DNA of 19,913 bases from Flammula alnicola (taxonomy: Eukaryota > Basidiomycota > Agaricomycetes > Agaricales > Strophariaceae): contig JADNRV010000645.1 of NCBI GenBank assembly GCA_015499995.1, positions 1-19,913 on the forward strand, in the 5' to 3' direction. The translations under genes were made by a program, and so were the position numbers. Of the stretch, positions 9,701 to 18,088 are shown piece after piece (the stretch's first letter is position 1; each line of letters starts with the position of its first letter). Under the pieces are notes generated by a model that was given only the letters and a program-made list of their open reading frames with translations, ran no database searches and was not told where the DNA came from.

Positions 9701-10260
9701 TTTTTCTAGCCTTGATCTCATATTTTGTTCATTTTAGCCTACTGGAAAGGCGGAAATTCGCAGGGTCCTAATCAAACTCAAAACACACTTTTTGGAAGCC
9801 AGATGCAGTCGCAGATCAATATCGAGTCACAGCGAAATTCGTCCAAAAAACCTAAAAACACACCCATTCTCGATTCAGACGAAGAAGACCAACCGCAGCC
9901 TCTTCGAAAATCGCGAAAGCTGCCATCTAGAGCTGGATCGGCTGCCCCTTCAAGAAAAACGACGGCCAAAACCAAACAAGCTGCGAAGGCTGCGGAAGCC
10001 CTCTTCTTGGACTCCGACGAGGATATGCAGGAAATCAAGGAAGAGGACTATGAAGGCAAGGGTACAACAAGTGGGCCGGAGGACGAACAAACGCTGACAC
10101 TGCAATCAAGTGCTGAGAAGAACATACCACCTCCAAGACGGCAAACGAGAACTTCAAAGGCTCCCCGAAGGCGAAGAAATCCGCGCCAGTTATTGTTGAT
10201 GATGATTCGGACGATGAAGCCGTGTTCAGAGGCTTTAAGGGAAGGAAAGGAGGGCGGTAA
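6789..10260 (+). CDS. NBS1: NBS1/nibrin, MRN complex subunit
   Basis: Twelve exons (6789-6846, 6902-7032, 7084-7247, 7297-7379, 7435-7993, 8053-8168, 8222-8430, 8485-8616, 8665-9546, 9613-9685, 9738-10061, 10118-10260) join in phase to 957 residues. The start MWVALGPFDGE is typical of NBS1. FHA domain about 20-117 (GRKDRP 33-38, SHDHCEF 47-53), two BRCT domains about 128-195 (FVKPEW 180-185) and 235-365, then a long Ser/acidic linker. NFKKFKK (772-778) is the conserved MRE11-binding motif, and an acidic patch (938-944) with VFRGFKGRKGGR at the C-terminus matches the TEL1/ATM-recruiting end. NBS1 acts in the nucleus with MRE11 and RAD50 in break sensing and repair. The last intron (10062-10117, acceptor GAG or AAG) is inferred because it restores this conserved end; without it the frame gives an unrelated tail. 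No break is seen. Confidence 0.94.
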
Positions 10261-10435
10261 CTTTCATAAGCTCAAATGCTTCGCTTTCTCCATGCACGAA
10301 ATTTGCATTTTTACTACGAATCATAACTATCCAACATGAATATAGGAAATCTACTCAAAAATTATTATGATTTGCCCAATGAGGCGCCTATTCTACAACG
10401 GTTGTGCTTATTTTTATTATGAATACGTACATTGG
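10261..10435. other. NBS1 3' flank
   Basis: This short stretch between the NBS1 stop and the target duplication of MITE copy B likely holds the NBS1 3' UTR. No ORF or repeat is supported. Confidence 0.4.
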
Positions 10436-10443
10436 GATGTCCA

Positions 10444-11059
10444 AGGACCTCCGAAAATACCCTATTAGGTCAGATACCAGTTCACCCGAAATCGCAGCCT
10501 TTGGCTGCAAAGGTCAGATAATTTTTGGCTGTGTTCACCCATCGAGAGCCAAAAATTTTCACTCAGGTAAGGTGCAATTGTTCACCCAAAAGTCGGCCCC
10601 ATTGTCCAAGGTCAGATGTTGTTCACCCGACTGCTGTCGACAACCAATGACCGGAACTCCAGAACCGGCAAGCAACCGGCAAGTTATTAATAGGTTGGGC
10701 CAATGACCCATACGCAAAATGTACTTGGTGGCATCGTCCTCCTCTGCAAATTGTTAGAACAATGCAATACGTGAAAGAAGAACGTCGGCGAAGAGTCCTA
10801 TGATGACAACAATTTGTAGACTAAGATAATGATAAGCAGTATGTGAAACGACGAGGCTTATGATTAATAAATGATTTAAAATCGTCAATTAATTATACTA
10901 TGAGGTCAGATATTTTGTTCACCCGAAATCGCAAAATTTTGGAGGTTAGGTTGGTAATTCACCCGAAATCGGGCCCTAAAACGAAAAATTTTGTTCACCC
11001 GAAAACCCAGAAATCTTTGGTTTTTGTATCTGACCTACCAGGGTATTTTCGGAGGTCCT
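10444..11059 (-). mobile_element. TIR element copy B (616 bp), inverted to copy A
   Basis: The reverse complement of copy A, base for base by eye except one A fewer in the run near 11027 (five A against six in copy A near 5984). It is flanked by its own perfect 8-bp duplication GATGTCCA (10436-10443 and 11060-11067), different from that of copy A, so the two are independent insertions of one family. It occupies most of the gap between the convergent 3' ends of NBS1 (stop 10260) and ZPR1 (stop 11154). The plus-strand ORF 10404-10706 is the same accidental frame as in copy A. Confidence 0.93.
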
Positions 11060-11153
11060 GATGTCCACTCTACGATAATAATCACGGTACTTATAAGTAT
11101 GCGGAACCTATTTATATGTAGGGGTTTCTATCTGGCATTGACATTCTAGATCG

Positions 11154-12980
11154 TTACGCTGTGGCTGTTTCACCACCTTCTTTCCCCTCGACAACCTTCT
11201 CCAGCGCAGGGTCTGTATAGCCCTCGACTTTAATGTCATTCAACCCCAACTCTTCGTTCTGGTCGAAGTCCCGGTCGTACATCTCAATCGTCATATTCGG
11301 GTCAGGGTCGGGAGCGTACAAGTTTTGGATGTACGAATTCGCCAATGGGTCGTCGAGAATGATCGTGAAGGGTCGTTCTGCGTTCTTGACCTGGGTCGCA
11401 TATTCGTAAGTGACCATACAGATAAAAGCAATAGGGCGGGTTGATTTATCGAAAGACGACTCACCTCTTTCAAGCCCGACAAAAATTGTTCGTATTTAGC
11501 TCTTTCCCCTATTTCTGACGAGTCGCCTACGAAGGCTTTCTCGGCAAGTTCGTCGTATATTTGATCGAGGATACCTTCAACAGTAGTGAAGCGTCCTCCT
11601 AGTGAACCGTGAGTGAGGACGAGGTCGATTTCGGGTATCGTCATTCCAGCAGTTTCACTCTATATTGGATTCGACTTGGGTGGATTTGTCAATGTGAAGG
11701 GGTGAGAAGACACTAACCTTGAGAATATCGCGACTCAGATCATCACGATCTTCGCATTTAAGCGTGATTCTCTTCCCTTGGGCTGAAATGGCTGAGCCTG
11801 ACTTGACCTCATTGTCTCTGTACCCGCAAAATTCACAATTTGTCGACATGATGAGGATATCCTGTTTGGAATAAGATCGACAGATCTAAGGAGAAACAGG
11901 ATTGGATATTCACCTTAAAATAAGGAATGTTGACTTTCTTCATGTTCGTGTGTATATGGTGGCCGCAGCTCGAGCAAACACCTGGGAACACAAAGATCTC
12001 ATCATCCGTAATCGGGTCATCTTTTGTCTCTGGGGTTGGTTCTGCGCCCTGCTGGGGGGTGGCCGTTTGTGGCTCTCCTTCGTCCGGTGCTACCAATCCC
12101 AGGGCGATATTCTGCTCCAATGTGCGGTGATACGTGCGCATGTTCCACTTGGGGTCCGACATGCTGCCCACAAATTCAATGAAGCTGTTACCCGATGGAT
12201 CGTCGAGTTTGACAGTGAAAGCAGGCATAGGAAGTGCGAGGTACGCAGCTTGCCCGACTGTCTTAAATGCGGTGCTTGTGTCCAGATCGTCATCCTCCTC
12301 CGTGTCTCCAAGAATCTTTTCATCTTGCCTATTAACTCTTCGATCTTCTTGTACCCATTTTCGTCTTGTATCCGCCTTAAAGGTTGGTCCATGCTGAGAT
12401 CGGCGACGACATCGCGGACGAGTCCTTCGACTGTAGTCAATTGGCCGCGACCAGTTGGAGGAAGAGTGAGGTCGAACTCGGGGATGTTGAGTTCGCAAGA
12501 CCCGGAACGAACTATTTGTCGGTTAAGGTCGGTTCGATCAAGAATTTTAGCTGTGTATATGGTTCCCTCCGCTAAGTAGGAACACAAGAAATGAGAAAAT
12601 GCGGAGTATGAGATCAGAAAAAAGCGTACGACGAATAGTTTCGGCAGACTGAATTTCGTTGTTTGTAGTCCCACAATGTTCGCATCTGAAGGACATCACT
12701 ATCACCTCTCTGAAAAACGGAATCGAGGTCAACATGAGCCTAGTGACGCCCTACTGATGTCTTAGCTTTCAGCCACAACCATGATCCAGGTGTAGGTGAT
12801 GCTGACCTGCTCTCCGCATTTCATACATAAGGATTCAATCTCCTGGATGACTTTTTCATCGTCATCGCCTTGTGGGTTCACAGTGGTTTGCTCTCCCTGC
12901 GTCTCGGCCTTGCTCTCGTTCTCGTGAGTTTGAGAAGCGATGTCACCGATGCTGGGAAACAAATTGGTATTGTGGGCCAT
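11154..12980 (-). CDS. ZPR1: zinc-finger protein ZPR1
   Basis: Six exons on the minus strand (12980-12807, 12750-12630, 12571-11914, 11861-11718, 11659-11465, 11390-11154), about 509 residues, normal for ZPR1. It has two copies of the ZPR1 module. The first C4 finger is CMKC (52-55) with CEHC (81-84), followed by [10 protein letters not shown] and QLTTVEG. The second finger is CSSC...CEFC, followed by [20 protein letters not shown] and the LDDP strand motif. The IPFFRE and NIPYFK loops before each second Cys pair are canonical. ZPR1 chaperones translation elongation factor eEF1A and is essential in yeast. All splice sites are in phase except that exon 3 is one base short: the frame changes at the A4 run 12317-12320, between [13 protein letters not shown] and [10 protein letters not shown]. 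This is most likely a sequencing indel, given the conservation on both sides. Confidence 0.93.
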
Positions 12981-13388
12981 TCAGTTCAATGGATATCGTT
13001 TGAGTTTGCTGATTTGGTTGTTGGTATAGGACCAATGAACAGTAGAGAAAAGTGGATGAAATGAGAGCCGACAAGACGAACACTTAACTGTCGTTCGATC
13101 TTATCTTATCTTGCGGTTACATCATCGCCTCGGCTTTTCCAGATCTCGCGTATTCTAGGTTCGCCCAGGATTCCCCTCTAGGCGCCTATTCTTACAAAGG
13201 ATGCTAATTAGTGACAAGAATCTTGGAACGTCCGTTGTTCGCGAATATGTAGCTTATTCGTTTCTATTCTGCAAATCTTGCGAGATAGGTTAGCCTTCCT
13301 GTTACCCGTCTCGCCCGTATTCGAAACAAAACCCTATAATTATTTACCCATTATACAAACCTATTCTAAACCCGAAAGTGGGTACAAG
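12981..13388. other. ZPR1 upstream region and GT69 3' flank
   Basis: This holds the ZPR1 promoter (minus strand) and the 3' end of the GT69 gene. Apart from the GATA-type sites at 13100-13110 I see no ORF, repeat or RNA gene. Confidence 0.4.
13100..13110 (-). promoter_or_regulatory. tandem GATAAG sites upstream of ZPR1
   Basis: Read on the minus strand, two overlapping GATAAG hexamers lie 120-130 bp upstream of the ZPR1 start at 12980. GATAAG is the usual core for fungal GATA-type zinc-finger regulators. Two adjacent copies in a promoter are suggestive, but short motifs occur by chance and no regulator is implied. Confidence 0.3.
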
Positions 13389-15360
13389 CTATACAGGTAA
13401 TCGCTGAATCTCGTCGTGTATCGAGAATCCGAGTCTTCGCTGTGTTTTAGTTGCTTTTCGGCCACCAGTTTGTCTGGAAGAGTAACGACGTTAGATCTGA
13501 CAATCCAATTGAATATAAAAGGAAGATTACCTCTGCTCCTGGCAAACAAAGCTCTCCGGTGCACCTTCCCAATCGTCTAAGACATATTTTCCAGTAGCAC
13601 TGAGTGAATCATCGTCTCCTTCTCCAAACAGATCTCGTGCAAGTTGGGTATGGCTGACTCCAGCATACGTTGTTGGGCATCGGGGGTTAACCAAGATCCT
13701 CGCAGGCCTGAAGACAGAGTTGGGTATCAATAAAGTGCCGCCTTCTGGAGGAGGCACTTCTTCTCCTCCATCCTCATCGGGCATCGCGTCATAGTCCGAG
13801 CCGGCGTTGGCGTCTGGTCGATCTTCTTCCCTTGCTTGCGTCGGTCTGCTGCATCATCGTCCACTTCTTCCTCTCCAGATCCAACCTGTACCTTGACGGC
13901 CTCTCTGCCTTCCATCAGAGATCTCGTGCTGCAACCTCAATAATCTCGCGTCGTCTCCTGTCTCCTGCGTAGTTCGACTTATCTGCGTCTTCCATGGCAT
14001 CTCTCGCGCTGCGGACCCATAAATCTCGGCAGAACCACGCCTGACTGCTGTCCAAGCATGGAGCGTCGGGATCACGCGTCGGCACCCCTTCAGCCCTGCT
14101 CAGATTCTGGAAGTCCGTGCCTGCGCGGTATAAAATGCCCCTATAGTATGACTGAGAAGGGTCGACAACGTGGGTACCGGATTCGCAGCAGAAAACTTGG
14201 AAGGGAAGGTGTTGGCCATAGCGAAGAGCGCCTTGACGATCGCGAGGGGGAACTGCATCGGGTTCGAAGACGATTTGGATTGGCGGAATTGGTCGCCTTC
14301 GATATCGCGTGTTCTCCATCTATATAACAACATAATAGATTAGAGAGTAAAATAATATAGATATGATAAGAAAGACCTACCTGTCAGAAAATATGAAGAA
14401 ACCATTGTGCTCCGCCCAATCCATACCACAGACCATAGCAGCTTCGTTGGCAAAGCTGATTTTGATAGTTTCCAGAATATCATTGGGGCAGGTAAAGCCT
14501 TGAGCCAGACGACTCGGGAAAACTTGATGCTTCTCCTCGATTGCAGCTCGTGAGGGTTCGAGCGCCAAATTGCGCATGTATGCTTCTTCGAGGGGTAATA
14601 AGCAGCACCTGGGTCTTCCGTCATTCCTGGCACCCTCCTTATCCTAAACGGAACCCCTAAGAGGGTAAGAACAGCCTCACAAAGGTCTGTCAAAGTTTCT
14701 GTCGAGTCGGTCGAGTCGTAGTCCAGCATGGATACAAAGAGGTTGTTCGAGCCCAGTCGTTTGGCCATTTGCACGATGACGGCGAGTTGGTCGACTAAGA
14801 AGTGATCTGCGGAGTGGATGATGATCGCCACGTAGTATAGGTGGTCCTCCCGAATGAGATCGTCGTATGCGCCCTGGCGTTTGTTCTGGCCAAAAGGTCG
14901 TGTAAGAGTGGGACACTGTGCAGCGACCCAGCCATTCAACGACAGGAGTTGGTCGATAGCACCTAGAACGTGCTGCGCATCCATAGATGAAGTCTCCTTA
15001 TTCACGATACTATCGACGTTCAGCTTCATGCCTGTTACAAAGTCCAAGCCGAGCATACACTCACTAAGGTAGCTGGAACCGTTCCCAGTAATCTCGCATG
15101 CCATTTGTGATCAGGCTGGAGAATATATCTTCTTTCTCATCCCGCCCCATTCTCGCCTGCAGAAACGGATGCCTTTGGACATTAAGCGACTTGTCAGAGC
15201 GCGTTGCACGTTCAATGAAGTTGTGCTTTTGGATTTGATGTGCATTGGACTTGTTCTGGACTGACGACTGTGAGGGAAAGAAGACGAGCTTGACGAAGAG
15301 AGATATAACGCCAAAGAAGAAGAGGCGCGAAAGCGTTCGACGGCGAACGGTGACGGCCAT
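13389..15360 (-). CDS. GT69 alpha-1,3-mannosyltransferase-like (CMT1 family)
   Basis: Four exons on the minus strand (15360-15065, 15009-14381, 14319-13531, 13473-13389), about 640 residues. A type II signal anchor lies at residues 10-29 (LSRLFFFGVISLFVKLVFF), so it is a Golgi lumenal enzyme. Family landmarks in order: FLQARMGRDE, FQLPYIVNKET, LDYDSTDSTETL (candidate sugar-nucleotide/metal site), RRVPGMTEDPGAAYYP, CPNDILETI, CGMDWAEHNG, RDIEGD, LPFQVFCCESG, WFCRDLW, GVSHTQLARDLFG, GAPESFVCQEQR and TQRRLGFSIH. CMT1/CAP59-type enzymes add mannose to wall or capsule glycans. Four frame breaks fall inside conserved text: near 14592-14595, 14554-14556, 14498-14499 and 14260-14262. At least one more lies in the acidic linker (about 13830-13920). 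All four precise breaks sit at G/C runs of 2-4. This is either indel errors in the assembly or a recently dead gene. Confidence 0.85.
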
Positions 15361-15476
15361 GGCGGTGAAACGAGAGTCAGGGCAGAGTTATTTTGGTCAA
15401 AACAGGATGCATGCTCCGTTGTACAAACAAATCACCGGCCAAACTAGAAAGTATTTCATTTCACTACAAGTACATG

Positions 15477-17330
15477 CTATGGGGTATTATTACATGCTAG
15501 TCCAATGTCCGGGGCTTTTTGTTGAGCATCTTCAAGCGTGCCCATAGAACCAGGGCAAGCAATAGTCATATTTGTGCTGACCACTTCATCCTCGAAGGAC
15601 ATAAAGACTGGAAGTTGGTATTCTAGATTCGGGCCCCCACGGTTGGGAATCCGATTCGTCATATTGGAGGCAGCTCTCTGCTTAAGGATAAGCAGTAAAA
15701 CTCTATTGCCAAGGACGGAATGCATGACTCTCTGCGGCCTGTTTGACAGTGTTGGAACAATCAACGGTGAAAAGAGCAAGATAGCAAACTTACGTTGCGA
15801 GCCAATTCGCAAACATCCTCTGAGGGTGATTCAGTGTCGTGGTCGTTACAAATAACGTGTGGACTTACAGGAGCAAGAATAGGCACGAGAACATTGGCAA
15901 GAGAGATGGCTGCCCATATCATGAGGTCATGTACAAGCATGTTCGTCTAGAGACTTACTGAGGAGGTATATGTAGAACAAGAGCCCTGTTAAGTGGCCGT
16001 TAAAATTTGCACCAAGAGTTAAATGTCGATGAATTTAGTACCTTCACGATAGAGCTGAATCACCCAGCGAGATTGAGAATGTTGAACTGGTAAAAAGGAT
16101 CGATGTGGATTCCCACTTCAGGGATTAAATAAGGACTTACGATGGCGATATGCTTTGAGACCGGTCAGCACTGCCATTGCTAGACAGAGGATCAATCAAG
16201 ATACATTATATCCAAACGGTTTTATAAAAACGAACTAGTTTCGGATACTGCGAGCGAAATATAGGCCACGATAATGATATCGCTCGCTGATTGCAAGTGA
16301 CATCCAGGGAGCTCGGAAGCAACGTCTGTATAATATCGCACGTTAGCAAAGCGCCTCGAAATTCGGAGGAGCAGAGGAATAGGAGCTTAGTCTACATTGT
16401 ATAGATCTGATTTCTAGTTCAGTGACAATTACGGCAGGAATAAATGTGATCTAACAAGAAAACTTGATAGGTCAACGTCGTCACTTGAAGGAGAAGACAA
16501 GGAACTCACAATAGAGGAGATGCAAAGAATGACGAGAATAGACCGCCGCCGTTCCCAAATCGCGTATGTTCGAAGTAGCAGAATCACTGAGGCTTATATA
16601 TCAACATTCACCCGTAGATATCGATTTGCCGTGACCTCATGCACACCTTCCGAAAGTATAATGCCAGATACGATAAGCCCTGTAAGTTGCAAAAGTCGTC
16701 ACAATATTTTCGAGCAAGAATGGTGGGAATGCACGAACAAGTAACAACTTTATACTGGCTTTCGCAGGTCTAACGATGAAGTGAGCGTAAGTGCTCATTA
16801 TAACAAAGGTCGAATAAGGAACTGCGCACTTCGGGGGAAATTACCGACAATTTGACTATGGCAGCAAGTGTGAGGGATAGTAATAGCTTTCATGGGTGTG
16901 TATGACGTACGTTTGAGCGATAGGAATGTGTCGATGAACGGCATATACCTATTCAGGAGGAACAGGACTGTGCCGGCAGACCATTGCGATGGGGAGGTCC
17001 AGACATAAGCGAACTATGAGGCAAGGATATGATTAGAGCTTCAAGTCAACAAAGTTTGATAGCGAAGGCATCAACCTCTTGGTCTAGCGTGCAGAAGAAG
17101 TCGTAGACCTGTACAGCCGAAGGTATTACGGTCAGAATGACCTGAAGAAATCTGAATGTCGCCAACGCACCAATAGCGTTGCACAGGCAACAAGAGTGCT
17201 TTGGACAAGTTGGGTGTCCAAAATCTATTACAGGACATACATATTTGGTCCTATTTAGCGATGCCAGCCCGAACAAGGAAGAGAAAACACACTGTCAGGG
17301 GCTTCGCCATAGGAGTACCTCTCTCAACAT
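15477..17330 (-). CDS. DUF6533 multipass membrane protein
   Basis: Fifteen exons on the minus strand (17330-17319, 17224-17171, 17108-17076, 17013-16911, 16855-16775, 16679-16647, 16586-16510, 16450-16396, 16325-16236, 16179-16141, 16086-16042, 15985-15959, 15909-15869, 15819-15794, 15738-15477) join in phase to 325 residues. DUF6533 landmarks: VYDFFCTLDQE, YVWTSPSQW, LFLLNRYMPFIDT, GLIVSGIILSE, ILLLRTYAIWERRR, LPGCH, LYREGLLFYIYLL and HSVLGNRVLLLILKQR. About seven transmembrane helices are expected, with a cytoplasmic C-tail. The family is expanded in Agaricomycetes and its function is unknown. The first 12-nt coding exon (MLRE) is the weakest part; another ATG at 17434 is possible. This copy looks intact, unlike the more uncertain relative at 3493-5563. 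Confidence 0.88.
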
Positions 17331-18088
17331 CGACTTTAACGTCGTCTGGGGTGCGTAGCGGATGGAAGGGGGGAAGAAGAGGTGTCGCCACCAATTGCGC
17401 AGACGGATTCAGAAACCAAATTTAAATCTTCCATGCAGACGGCAAGAAGCATGGCGACTAGTAGCCGAATGCGAAGCGAAGCATCAAAACGTGCGCGTGA
17501 CCGAGCAAGCTATTGCAAGCGACTAGAAGACCCTATAGTATATAGCTCAGTGCTTTTCAACTTCAAGTATAAGTAGTAGTACTATCCAGGTTTTACAGGT
17601 AGATAATAAAATAGCCTGCACTCTTTCAATTATATGAGGAAATAAATAGGCGCCCATGGCAGACATGTAGTTTTCCTAGTCTCTTAATTATTTTTTTTGC
17701 CTCGCAAGGTCCACTCGATAGGATATAATAATATTCACTAACGCACCACCTTGAGGGACCCGAGGAGTGCTAGCGTTGGTTGTGTCTACCTTCGGGTTCT
17801 AACCCATAGAGCGGCGATAGGGGTGTGGGACAGATTTCGATCATGCATCGAAGCTGTAAAATAAAAATAATGTCAGACCAATCACAAAAAAACACATAGA
17901 AATTCAATTAGACACAAAAGTGACACTGATAGTACAAAGGAAAATGCAGGCGCCTCGGTATCCTGCCAGTCGACATTTGATTTGGGTCTATAATTGCATA
18001 TTTGTTATTGATTCCGATTCGTTGCGGCATTGTTGCGGCGTATTCTCCAGAGAGGAAGCGCAAATGATTACCATTCAAAGTTCAGTCT
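17331..18088. other. intergenic between DUF6533 gene and P450
   Basis: This holds the upstream region of the DUF6533 gene and the 3' flank of the P450. TATATA at 17539-17544 is about 210 bp upstream of the chosen start, so it is a weak promoter candidate. A short hairpin (GGGTTCTAACCC, near 17794) is isolated. The ORFs 17382-17576 and 17920-18186 have no family pattern; the latter is partly antisense to the last P450 exons. Confidence 0.35.

Noticed and set aside
9738..10339. Unspliced NBS1 3' frame ending in an Arg/Met/Leu-rich tail
   Set aside because: The alternative frame after a 56-nt intron gives the conserved acidic and FxF C-terminus with exact phase.
11902..12579. 225-codon plus-strand ORF
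   Set aside because: It is the shadow of the ZPR1 exons on the other strand, which carry clear zinc-finger and family motifs.
17755..17815. GGGTTCTAACCC with nearby stems, like a tRNA T-arm
   Set aside because: No acceptor stem, D-arm or anticodon arm can be folded around it; only an isolated hairpin remains.
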